Positions 12,534 to 23,622 of a stretch of 64,000 nt of DNA are shown piece by piece. A program made the translations under genes and the position numbers. Within the stretch, counting starts at the first letter, position 1. Every line of letters starts with the position of its first letter. The notes beneath the pieces are model-generated. The model ran no database searches. It saw nothing but the letters and a program-made list of their open reading frames with translations, and was not told the origin of the DNA. The stretch comes from Geosiphon pyriformis (Eukaryota > Glomeromycota > Glomeromycetes > Archaeosporales > Geosiphonaceae): positions 109,232 to 173,231 of the forward strand of contig JAAOMT010000494.1 of the NCBI GenBank assembly GCA_016748015.1, given 5' to 3'.

Positions 12534-12589
12534 GGTTATTTTTTTTTTTTTTATATTTTATTAACGAGTGCGGCCCAACCAGGTTATTT
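12534..12589 (-). mobile_element. Ultrashort LINE 3'-tail insertion with target duplication
   Basis: The plus strand shows GGTTATT, a T run, ATATTTTATTAACGAGTGCGG plus about 10 further bases, then GGTTATTT. On the minus strand this is the last ~25 bases of the LINE family (ending GCACTCGTTAATAAAATAT) plus an A tail, flanked by an 8-bp GGTTATTT direct repeat (12534 and 12582). It fits an extreme 5' truncation during target-primed reverse transcription. Confidence 0.55.
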
Positions 12590-13178
12590 AAACAGCAATA
12601 AAAAAAAGATAAAAGAAAAAATTCAACTTTTTATTAAACAGTTTTTATAATTATAAATATTTATTAATAAAAATACTATTAATTGTTTTAAATAATAAAA
12701 AAATTACAGCTTTTTTACTTTTTGCTTTAATTATAGTTATAAAAATAAATAATTTTTTTTTTCAAATTGCAAAAATCATAATTATATATTTTAAAAACAT
12801 TTTTAAAATTATTAAAAAAATAATAAAAAAAAAAAATCAATTTAAAAGTTACAACAAACTTGAAAATTTTAATATAAAACAACACAGTTTTTATATAATT
12901 TTATTTTATTTTTTAAAAAACTCCTTAAAAATTAATGGAAAAACCAAAGTTGTATTTGTTAAAAAAAAATTGGCTTAAAAACAATAATAAAAAGTTAAAA
13001 ATTCTTTTATGAAATACCAAAAAAAAAACTTTTTTTTGAAATTTCAAAGTTTGCTGTTGTTAAGTTAAAAAGCTATTTTAAAATTTTTTATTACTTATGT
13101 ATTGATATTGGAATACTTCACAACTAAATATATTAAGTATATTATTAAAAGATTTTTATTTGATTCTTGTACTGTCCT
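12590..13178. other. AT-rich upstream region of the CysRS gene
   Basis: A/T runs with no coding signal up to the first ATG of the tRNA synthetase gene. It probably holds that gene's promoter and leader. No distinct TATA box can be chosen in this composition. Confidence 0.4.
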
Positions 13179-16100
13179 ATGAGCCAGGTGGCTTTACATC
13201 TTAACAAAGTTGGCTGTACGCAAAAAGTACTTAACCAAATTATTCGAAAAATGGCTACTTTAAAGAAACAACCCGAATGGCACATTCCAGTCAACAAAGG
13301 TCCTCCACCCATTTTAAAGATTTACAACTCGCTTACTAAAAGCAAGGTAAGCAAGGAACATTCTGAAACAAACTACTTTTTCTGCTAAAGTGGTAACCGG
13401 AGCGCCTTATCCTCGTACTTTTAGGTCGAATTCGTTCCGATAAAAGGAAAACAAGTCACTTGGTATAACTGTGGGCCTACTGTATATGATGCTGCACATA
13501 TAGGTCACGCTCGGTAACTATTATATACTCTTTTTAGTTCCCACAAGTTTCTCACTTTTAATTCGACTTCATTCTAAATGTCATAAAGCAATTATGTCAC
13601 CATCGATATTATTCGGCGAATATTATCTGATTACTTCCGATATGACGTTTTCTTTGTCATGAACATTACAGATATTGATGATAAAGTAGGTGTCACACAA
13701 CACTGTTTTTATATTCCAATTTTGTGTTGAACAATCAACCATATGTCTACAATTACTCTTGCAGATTATTTTACGCGCTCGCCATAAATATTTATTTAAC
13801 CAATTGAAATCCGCTACCAATTCCCTAACCCCGGAGCTGATCGAAAAAGTACAGACCGCCTTGATGAATCATGCTAGGACTAAACTAGGTGTTGCAGATG
13901 GTAGCTTACGTGGAGATATAACTTCCTCGTCGGCTAACGGAGATCCTAAATACCTCATGAATGCTAATGATTTTGTATGAATCGCTTTCATTGACGAATA
14001 TTACGCCACATGATCATCTAATTTTCAATAAACTGATCCATTCAATTCATTATTCAAAGGGAAATTCTTTGGAAGCTCTGGCGGAGGCAAAAATTTCTCT
14101 TGAAGAAAACGAATTAGGCAAAGAAGTGGCTCATAAATTGTTAGATTCATCTCAGTCAGTTTTGGCCCCCTGGTTGGATGAAGAGGTAAATTCACTTCTT
14201 ATTAATATCGAGACGCTCATTTCTTCCTAACCTTTGTTTATTTTTCTAATCCGTAGGCAGGTTCATCACTCTCTGATCCCAAGATTTTTCGAGAATTAGC
14301 TGCATATTGGGAAAAAGACTTTATTAACGATATGGAATCCTTAAATGTATATAATTATAAAATAAATATATATTGATTTAGTTGTTTCATTGCGTTTCAT
14401 TAATCCTCTTTCGAATCTGCATTCCAAAGGTTCGTCCTTGTGATGTTTTGACACGCGTGAGTGAATACGTTCCTGAGATTGCAGAATACGTTCAAAGAAT
14501 TATGGATAATGGATACGCATATGAAGTGGATGGATCTGTTTATTTCGATACCGCTTCTTTTGATGGGCATAAAGGGCATCATTATGCAAAGTTGGAACCT
14601 TGGTCAGCTGGAAATACCTTATTAATTGAAGAGGGAGAGGGAACCCTTGGAAGCAAATTGTCTGGGAAAAAGATTAGTAGTGATTTTGTCCTTTGGAAAA
14701 AGAGTAAACCTGGTGAACCTGCCTGGGAATCACCATGGGGACCGGTAGATACAGTTATTTAATATTTAAGATTCTCGAAGGGTATAGATAACATTTTAAA
14801 CTTCAAATTCTTAGGGGCGACCAGGTTGGCACATTGAATGTTCGGCGATGGCAAGGCAAGCATCTCAGTTATAATTTCTCAAGTATGCCGGTGAAAAACA
14901 GCAATTTCAATTTGTAACTATATATTGTTTTCCATTTCGTACAATAATAATATTTTTCAAATTTTGAATACAGTGAAGTTCTTGGTGAAAACATGGATAT
15001 TCATTCGGGGGGCATTGATTTAGCCTTCCCTCATCATGATAATGAATTGGCTCAATCTGAGGTATATACGGGTTATTTCTTGTTTAGTATAACATTTAAA
15101 TTAAATTTGATATATATTAATGTATTATGTTCCTCAAGGCATGTCATGATTGTAAACAATGGGTCAATTATTTTATTCACGCCGGCCATTTACAAGTAGA
15201 AGGTCAAAAGATGAGTAAATCCCTAAAGAATTTTATTACAATCAAGGCAAGTAGAGGATGTATTATCCTAAACGCGTTTCACGTTTCAATTATGCAGTTT
15301 CTCGTTAATGATCATAATTATCAATAGGAAGCCTTAAAGAAGTATACACCTCGGCAAATTCGTTTATCTTTCCTCCTTCACCAATGGAATTCCAAATTAG
15401 ATTTCAAAGAAACTAGCATGGGGGAAGCAAAAAATATTGAGACCATTATAAACGTTTGTATACTGTTCCTTAGACATAATTTTTTGTTTCAGCGTAACTT
15501 TGGTTGATTTTCAATAATCTTCCTTAGAATTTCTTTGTGAATACAAAAGCTCTTGTTAGAGAACATAAACCTCACGCCTTCGATTCAGATGGAATGCATC
15601 GGTATAGAGCAAGCGAAAAAGAAATCATCAAAATGTAAGTTAGGGTAAATTAAATAAATTTTCAATCCACAAACCTTTCTAATAATTCTCTTGGATTATT
15701 TCTTTAGCTTTCTTGAGAAACAGTCTGCTGTGCATGTCGCACTTTGTGACTCGTTTAATACACCTACAGCCATGTCTGAAATTATGGAACTTATCAACAA
15801 AACAAATACTTATTTATCTGGTGGACGAGGGTACATTAATATAAATGTAGTAGCGAAAGTTGCTAAATACGTCAGCGAAATGATGCGTATATTTGGGGTT
15901 GCAGAAGATCTTACCGGGCAGGATATTGGATTTGTGACATCGGAGAAGCAAGCCGTCACAGACGTAAGTGTTAATTTCAGGCAGAATTTAAGAATATCTA
16001 TTTAGGCTTTGATAAATCAAACACTTGTTTTTTTTAATTAGAAGGAAGATATTGCGATGCCTTATCTTCGTGTACTTTCTACTTTTCGAGATAATATTCG

Positions 16101-16659
16101 GGAATTAGAAATACAGAAAAAAAGTCACTCAGACATCTTGGTTTTATGCGATAAATTGAGAGACGTAGATTTGGTCGAATTAGGTGTATCCTTGGAAGAT
16201 CGTGAAGATGGTAAAGCGTTAGTTAAATTAGTTAATAAAGAAGAGTTAATACAAGCACGAGAAGCCAAATTGAATGCGCAATTAGAAAAAGAGGCTCGAA
16301 AAAAAGCAGCAGCCAAAGCCAGAGAAGAAGAAAAGAGAGCACGTTTAGAAAAAGGTAGGGTTCCTGCCGAAGAAATCTTTAAAAACATGAGAGATGAAAA
16401 TGGGGGCATTTTATATCCAATTTTGGATGAAGAGGTAAGCAGCGGTTTTTAATATTTCTAAAATCTATCTAATATACTAAATCCGTGATTTCTATAGGGG
16501 ATTCCAACACATGACGCTTTTGGCCAAGAGTTACCTAAGGCACGTTTAAAAAAGCTAAAAAAAGAATGGGAGGCACAACATAAGCTGCATTCCGAATACT
16601 TGGCTTGGGTGAAGCAACAGGAACATCCAGAATCATGTGGAAACGCATCCTCAAATTGA
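13179..16659 (+). CDS. Cysteinyl-tRNA synthetase
   Basis: Class I synthetase that activates cysteine with ATP and charges tRNA-Cys. Fifteen exons are inferred: 13179-13346, 13425-13513, 13589-13685, 13765-13974, 14060-14185, 14257-14346, 14430-14744, 14815-14855, 14974-15061, 15139-15246, 15328-15453, 15528-15634, 15708-15963, 16042-16434, 16498-16659. Counting from the ATG at 13251 the protein has 767 residues, like the yeast enzyme. HIGH motif is 57-60 and KMSKS 408-412. Zinc ligands fit C48, C350 (WHIEC), H375 (FPHHD) and E379, with the 25- and 4-residue spacing of the family. The C-terminal part has a K/E/A/R-rich helix (about 660-700). Introns after exons 8 and 10 have GC donors (AG|GCAAGC and AG|GCAAGT). 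The first ATG (13179, C at -3) adds 24 residues without any acid and with four basic residues; the second (13251, AAAATGG) is in stronger context. Dual mitochondrial/cytosolic products are inferred. Confidence 0.93.
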
Positions 16660-17806
16660 TATCTTGTAAAAGCCGATCTGGTAACCAACCAACTTATAAA
16701 GGGGGCTTTCTAATGAAAATTTATCATTTTGTGGGAAAATCAAGGTTTTTATGTTTGTTGTGAAAACTATCATCTAGAAATTTTGTTGATAGATTGATCA
16801 TACTGGTTACTACGTCAAGGTTTCAATACTATTTGAAGATTCCGCAAATATCAATAATTTCACCCAAATTATTTAAACAGAGAAAAACTTAAAATGTTTA
16901 GGCCATTTAGCAAAGTATCAAATCAATAGGAACATGACTCAAATGATGAAAGCCTAAACTTCCAAAAGAGGATCTAATAGGATATATTTGAAATTTATTA
17001 ATAACAATTACCTATGTAGTAAAATCGATTTTTTCGACCGTTAAATATCGACATTATAAATTTAGCTAAAATTGAATTGATCGCTCATTTTTCATATAAA
17101 AGTGTTTGATTAAAAGTTTTTTATCAATTTAAATTTTTAAAGGATAGCCATTTTAACTCTTCAAAATTTTCCAATTGAAACTTCCGATAACAAAACAAAG
17201 TCGCTCAAATCTAGAAACAAAGAGTTGACACTTTTAGTCGGATCTCGGATATTTGGACAAAATCCTGGATCTTTTAAATGAGAAATGGGTAATATTTAAA
17301 GTTGACCTTGCACTTCTACACTTCAATAAAAAAATAACGCGATGAGATTGATCAAGATCCAAAAGGGGTATTTTTATCGAACGAGGATCATCACTATTTT
17401 TTCCGGAAAGGAATAAACTTTATCAAAAGCAAGATACCGAATCAGGCAAATCTTTATAACCCGCAGGTTTCAAACTGGAATATGATCTCATATAAATAAA
17501 AAACACGGATTCTAAACCTTTTCCGTTGATTTATCCTCTCACATTTTTATGATGGGATCTCCATTTATGATTATTCCTTCCCGTTCGAGGATACATTATT
17601 TTTTTAAAGATTCATTCAATATACTCATTCCTGGGTATTTTACTCTCATTTTAGTGTTTCTCTATCTACCATGATATAAATTTGTCAACTTAATATATTC
17701 TAGTTAGAATCTGTCTCTTTGCATAGCTGGCAGCATATCAGTATCAAACAGGAAGTTGCAAAAATCTTGATAAAATAAATTCTCGCGTCAAACTTTACCT
17801 TGAAGC
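16660..17806. other. Intergenic region, no gene seen
   Basis: About 1.15 kb between the CysRS stop and the receptor start. Base composition is less AT-extreme than the transposon zones and CpG is present, but no ORF with coding character was found. It probably carries the CysRS 3' UTR and the promoter of the receptor gene. Confidence 0.5.
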
Positions 17807-20005
17807 ATGCCTGGTCCTCTTAGCGTCTGGTGGATAAAAGCTCACCTTTTAGTACTTTCATTTGTATGGACGTTGAGCTGTTTTACCATATTGGCTCCTG
17901 CCCAAGAGATTGTAACTACGACCATCACTGACAATAACAAGACTTATACATTTTTGATTACAAAAACAAAAACAAACACATTCTTGCAGACACCTTCACC
18001 GACGAACATTCATAGTTTGGATTCTGCTGATAGTGTGAAAATTCATACTTTAGATTCTACTGGTAGTGGCACATTATATGTACTTGGTACGCTTACTAGC
18101 TTTGCAAATATAATTGGATGTTCTGCTATAATTTGGATGACATACCGTACCAGTAGAAAACGTTTGGAGCCCTTATCCCCTTCTCAACGATTTCCTTTAT
18201 ATATGGCGTTATTGGATTTATCGATAGGAATCATTATAATGCCAAATCTACTTTACGCGATGGTTAACGACCATTTATTGCCGGGTTTGTGGTGCACTGG
18301 GTTCGGATTCACAACTTCTACGTTATTATCAATGAATATGATGTTGATGGCTATTATTGCCATTGTCACATATTTCCGAGTGTGTAGAGGCCAGATTATT
18401 GATTTGGGTACAAAAGATTGGATTCTGTTTGCTATTATTATAGTTTTTAGTTTGTTTGTCTCTAGTGTCTCTCAGATTTTACATGGATTTGGCCCGGATA
18501 CTTTTTGGTAAATTTATGATATAAATTTAAATTTTTTTAAGATATCAATTGGGACGATTGGTTACTAAGCCGATTATTTTACTTACAGGTGTTTCACGAA
18601 AGGTGGGGCTTCGGGGAGTCAAATTAATCTTATATTGATGGTCACTTTTGCTTATCTTGTTACAGTAATCACGACATTTTCTTATTTGATGGTGATTAAA
18701 CGCATAAATCGTGTCGAAGCGATCCTTACTACTGGTGCCTATAAACGCACCATTAAAACACAGAGAAAGTCGCCAAGTAGCCTTTATTATTCATCACCGA
18801 ATCTCGAAAGTAAAGAGCGCTGGGAACATTTTACCTCTTCAAATAGGTCTTTCACTCCAAATTCAAGTTATTTGGAGGAAGAGGCTGCTAATTTTGGTTC
18901 ATTTTTGACTCCCCACGCTTCATATATGTCGCCCCCCCATAATCAAAACAATCCATCAACCAACCCTTCACCTTATTCTTCTATCAATCAAAATCCTGGT
19001 CCATTCTCGCCTGATGGATTAGCACTTGGTCCACCTGATTCTTTTTTAAGTGTAGATTCTACAAAATTCCCAACACCATCTCAACAACGAATTGCCGCTT
19101 CAATAACACGAGCCACTCGACGAATGTCTTCTTATATTTTCTTGCAGCTAGTACAATATACACCTACTATCATATACAGTTTATGTTTATTAGTTAACCA
19201 TAACCGCGCATGGGTCTACATACTGACCATTGGATTTCTGAACCTCGGCGGCGTGGCGAAAGCAATTTCCTTTATTCGTTATGAAAATAATAAAAGAAGG
19301 CCTAATACTGTACTTAATACCGCCTATAAATCTCCAAAACTGGATCAGCCTGGTAACACGGGTAATTCTCGTATCCCAAATCTTAGATCAGAATCACTTC
19401 GACAGCAATCACGTACTGGGTCCTCCCCCCATCAAAATCTCCAATACCCCAAAGCACCAACACCAATACCATCCAGTCAAAAAGTGTATTTGGATCATGT
19501 CTCCACTCTGAATGAATCATCAATAAATAGTGGGTCTACTCGACCAGCCATTGAAAATGAACGCTTATTTGGAAATAAACTTATTGGCGATTCAAAATTG
19601 CGGTACCATTCTCCAAATGAAATTTCTACTAGAAATTTCCTTTCATCATCAAATAATCTAAGAGGACCACCACCCAATCTGACTATTAAAATTCCGTTAA
19701 ATAAACCGATCAGTAACACCATCCAATTTCGGTACACTATCGATTCTAGTCCCATTCCCAATAGTACATTTGACGAGAATACAGATTATGATTCCTCATT
19801 GATTAGTACTCCTTTTCTAGACGCAACTAATCCCAATAGTCCAATTGGGGAAAGTATGCCATCGCCAAAATCCGAGCCCCCGCAACGATCGCGTGATGAT
19901 AATTTATTAAATCCTCTAAATACACAAAGTGATTCTAGTACTTTATCGACAAAGTTGCATGAGAACATTTCTGAAGAACCAGATAATGGAGTTGGCAATC
20001 GTTAA
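17807..20005 (+). CDS. Seven-helix G-protein-coupled receptor, cAMP-receptor/Git3-like
   Basis: Two exons (17807-18507 and 18589-20005; intron GTAAAT...ACAG) encode 705 residues. A hydrophobic signal peptide (about 10-31, ending near APA) is followed by a Thr/Ser-rich outside segment. Seven hydrophobic segments lie at about 90-113, 129-152, 167-190, 205-227, 246-270, 414-436 and 440-463. C163 at the start of helix 3 and C235 in the second outer loop are placed to form the usual disulphide. The third inner loop is long (~140 residues, Ser/Pro/Asn-rich). The cytoplasmic tail has ~240 residues, Ser/Pro/Asn-rich, with many possible phosphorylation sites. The layout is that of fungal nutrient or cAMP-type receptors acting through a heterotrimeric G protein at the plasma membrane. 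The ligand is unknown; subclass assignment is inference. Confidence 0.8.
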
Positions 20006-20415
20006 TATTAGAATTAGGAAAGGCTTGATTTTTGGTTAGAAAATTGATAAATTAAATGCGACCAAAATACTGTTTGTAAAATATCAAAAGCTTTGAGGTA
20101 CTGGCAGGCACATGTGGGAAGTGGGGATGGGGTTGATTATATTTGGTTTGTAGACAATCCATGAATTGGTAATCATCATAAGCTCGCATGCTCAAGACAT
20201 TTGAGAATACGCACAAAATTCATATATCTTCACAACTTTAATTTTTTTTCTTTTAATTGAAAAAATAAATTTAATGTGGTAATTTAATTTATTAAAACAT
20301 TACCATCTGGAATTAATGAGAAAAACGAAATTCCTGATTTTGTGGCCGAAAACACTTTTCAATCTTCCGGAGACTTTGATCCTTTCAGAACAACTTTGAT
20401 TGTTGATTAATAAAA
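20006..20415. other. Short convergent intergenic region
   Basis: About 410 bp between the stops of two convergent genes (receptor and Hsk3). No coding signal was seen. It probably holds both 3' UTRs; an AAAAAATAAATTT stretch near 20262 could serve as a polyadenylation signal. Confidence 0.45.
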
Positions 20416-20850
20416 CTATTTAGACGAGAAAATTTCCTCACGGTCTTCGGGACCTAGCACGCGATTGGCAGCAATGAATCTATTATTTCAAAAATGAAGG
20501 AATACAAGATAATTAATTTCTTGGAAATTACACATAATAAGATGATACACTCACAAAGCACCCTGAGCAATCCCAAAGTTTTGAATCATTCGTAGCTGCT
20601 CAGCAGTTGTTTCGACGTGTCGTTCCAGCTTGGCCATATTATTTTGAAGACGTTCCAGCTGAAAGTTGAGCGCAGCATAATGTCGCTGCTTGGTAATGGC
20701 ATAGTGACTATTATAGAAGTTAAAGCCGCCCCCACGTATGGTTTGCTGGTTGATTTGTGATGTCGTAGGGTTGTTGAGGGAAGCAGGATTTTGGGATTGT
20801 CGTTGATAAGGCTGTGTACGGTTTGTTAAGGGGTATTGCGTTTGCTCCAT
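20416..20850 (-). CDS. hsk3: DASH (Dam1) complex subunit Hsk3
   Basis: Two exons on the minus strand (20850-20555 and 20479-20416; intron GTGAGT...ATAG) give 119 residues. The N-terminal 50 residues are Gln/Asn/Thr-rich and probably disordered. Residues ~54-118 match the Hsk3 family pattern: KQRHYAALNFQLERLQ, then a helix with heptad spacing, TTAEQLRMIQNFGIAQGALF, and the conserved ending FIAANRVLG. Hsk3 is a small coiled-coil component of the ten-protein DASH ring, which couples kinetochores to spindle microtubules in fungi. The splice after GAL is required to recover the conserved FIAANRVLG end. The gene is convergent with the receptor gene. Confidence 0.85.
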
Positions 20851-21570
20851 AGTTGACTTTATAGAATTAAAGCTGTGGAAGAATCACGCAAAATTGAACG
20901 AAGACAAAAAATATCTCAGACAATTATATTTTAAATCATTTAATTTGAAATCGCGACTGTGAACTACGCGTAAAAATGGCTAATGGGCAATGTTTATTAA
21001 ATTACACAAGCTGTTTGGAATTATTGAACAAAATAAGTATTAATTAATTACATAATATACTTAATACTAGTTTTATTAATTCCAGCTATAGCTTAATTTG
21101 AATAATAGCAGCAATAATATATTTATTAAGATAATATTTGGTTTAATGTAGTTTTTTAAACAAATTATGTTTTAACATGTACTTTTTTATTCAAATACCA
21201 TATAATTCTACTTATTTTAAAAAGTTGAACTAATGTTTAAAACTAAAATAATATTTGAAATTATTGCATTCTCTAATATTATATTTGATAATTAAAAAAT
21301 TATTACTAGCTGTTAGTATATGGCTTTTGTTTTAATAATATTATACAATAATATAATAAAACAAAAAAAAAGAAAAATTGGCAATAAAAACATTTATATA
21401 TTTTAATAATTTATTTAAGTAATTAAGTAATTAAGAAATATTAGTAAAAACACAAAATATCTAAAATTGACAATAATAAATAAATTAGCAAACTCATATA
21501 ATTAGCATAAAAAATACTAAAATATTTAATATTTTAAAATAATTAGTAATTACACTAAAAATAACTATGT
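20851..21570. other. AT-rich region between Hsk3 and the LINE
   Basis: The first ~120 bp upstream of the Hsk3 start are of mixed composition and probably contain its promoter. From about 21000 the sequence is a CpG-poor A/T tract without coding signal. The last 8 bases (AATTATAA, 21571-21578, just after this stretch) recur after the LINE poly(A). Confidence 0.45.
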
Positions 21571-21684
21571 AATTATAAGACCATGACAAGAGCGAAAATT
21601 TTATCAAAGTTTTAATTAGTTTTTTTTTCCTTCCTCCTTGTTTCTTTTCTAATTATTTTTTCTAACTTTCCTTCTTTTGTTACT

Positions 21685-23622
21685 ATGGATCCAGTGAGTG
21701 CTTCTGCTGGTGGTTCTAGTGCTGGTTTGGCTGGATTGAGAATCTGGTCTAGCAGTAAAAAAAAAGCTCATGTGAATAGTATGTACTCTCGTGATCCGTC
21801 ATTTAAGAAGCCAAAGATGCCTGTAGCTGGTGAAGTGGTTGATTCATCTGCTGGCCCTCTAAGCTTAAAAAATATTGGTGGTGCCAGTATTAACCCTGTG
21901 GTGTCCTGGGGCAGCAAAGTAGGCAGTGTTTTTAGCAGTGTGAGCAGTCTCTCGGATGTCGAAAATATGGAGAACATGGTCACCGAAGAAACCAGTTATG
22001 CTGAATCTGGCAAGGACAACAATATGGATGAAGTGACGCCAAAAAAGATTTGCACATGAATGTACGTGCTGGGCAACCCTCTAAAAAAACCTTTATTCGA
22101 ACATATAAGTAATGACGATACTAAGTTGGTGCTCCCGGCACCTAAATTTGTTGGATTCAATCAGCTGCTGTCTGCCAAGTCATGTGTTCTGGAAAAATGG
22201 TGCTTCGAACCAGTAAAATTATTTGCTTTGGATGTGGAATTGTCTGTTGTGCCTGGAAAAACCAATAGTGATAAGTTGATCTCAGTTAAAAAAAATTTTT
22301 ATCAAATTGATGGTTTTGGGGGAGCTTCTATTCTCTCAAAATTTCCTGGGATCATCAGATCTTTCTTCATATCTGAATTGAGTTTAAAAAAGGCTAGGGA
22401 ATTGGCAATTTATGAGAAAATTATGGTGAATGATGATGTTAGATAGATAAACAAACTTTCAGATCGGGTAATTGTTGTCAAAAAGATTCCAGTCAATTTT
22501 CTTAAATTGGCTGTAGAATCTGTTTTTTTTAAGTTTGGAAAGATTGTGTCAATTAAGATACACTTGATTGGTTTATGGCAAAAAGCTTTTATGAAGTTTG
22601 AGTTATTCAAAGTAGCTGATTTGGTTATAGCTAGATGGTCTGTTCTTATGAGAAAAAATTCTGTTTGTATAATAAAAGCTGTTGATGATAAACAATCATG
22701 GGTTTTCAGAGATCTGTATCGGACATTGCTTTATACTTTTCCAGTTGGTATTATGGCTCATGATTTTTCTGATTTGTTGAAATCATATGGTAGAAAAACT
22801 TGTTTCATTGGTCATAATCCTAGTTCATATGTGTGTAATAGATGTGCAATTGTGTGTTTTGTTGACGAGGCATCCAAATTGGCTGCTATTGGTTCTACTC
22901 TGGTGTTTAAGAGTGTGAATTTGCATTGGGCTAGCCTTTTTTTGGCCTATTGTGCTTATTGTAAACAGTTTGGTCATATCTCTTCGAAATGTTTATTGGG
23001 TGAGAATTCTGGTGTTTGTGGTAAGCAGATGGTAACTCTTTAAGATTGGGTCTGTTTGGCCAATATATATAAAAAGAAGCAGGTGCCAATCATTTGCCAG
23101 TGAAAAAACTTGGGCCCAAATTGCTGGTAGTTCTTTTTCTTGTGTGGCTTCATCAGATCTTTTTGGTACTGATTCATTTTTAGGTACAAAACCTGTCTTA
23201 TTGGTTTCTAATTCTCTTGATGATTCCTGTTTGGTTGATTGATTGGCCTCTCTAAAATGTTTTTTGGAGCTCTTAACAGATCAGGTTTCGGTTATTATAA
23301 AAAATTAAGCTTTGTGGAATTGGTGTCTCTGGCATCCAAGTCTCATGTTTTTTCTCCAATTGTCCTTGTACCTGTTACATCTAATTTGAACTCGGAAATG
23401 GTCTTGAATGATACTCTGATGTCTTTTCTTTCCTCTCTTTTGGTTGTTGTTGCAGACTCAATTGCTAACTTTAGTTCAAGTAGGTCTAAAGTTTTGACCA
23501 CCAAGGTGGGTGGTTTAGAATCTAAGATGGTGGCTTTGAAGGTGTCAGTTGAATCTGTTTTGGAAAGATTGGATTGTTTGTGCTCTGGCTTGGGTTTATC
23601 AACTTTTTTTACTTCCCAATGA
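21685..23622 (+). pseudogene. LINE ORF1, RNA-binding protein with zinc knuckle
   Basis: Starts at ATG 21685 and ends at TGA 23620-23622. The N-terminus is Ser/Gly-rich and basic. A central region around 22450-22640 (VIVVKKIPVNFLKL, then VFFKFGKIVSIKI) resembles an RRM-like RNA-binding fold. At about 22953-22994 lies CAYCKQFGHISSKC, an exact C-x2-C-x4-H-x4-C knuckle. In-frame stops occur at 22057 (TGA), 22444 (TAG) and after 23040. Between ~23090 and ~23305 the sense frame shifts by one and returns, the second shift falling at a six-A run. ORF1 proteins of LINEs coat the element RNA. This copy cannot make the full protein. Confidence 0.8.

Noticed and set aside
1-13000. Classical RIP (repeat-induced point mutation) as the cause of decay
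   Set aside because: The C-to-T/G-to-A pattern fits, but RIP is not established in this fungal group and methylation-linked deamination explains it equally well without a context table.
16125-16409. 94-residue open frame on the minus strand, Ser/Ala-rich
   Set aside because: It is the antisense of the K/E/A-rich exon of the CysRS gene; the plus-strand homology is clear.
19495-19998. Two minus-strand open frames within the receptor tail
   Set aside because: Antisense shadows of the Ser/Pro-rich tail; no independent coding evidence.
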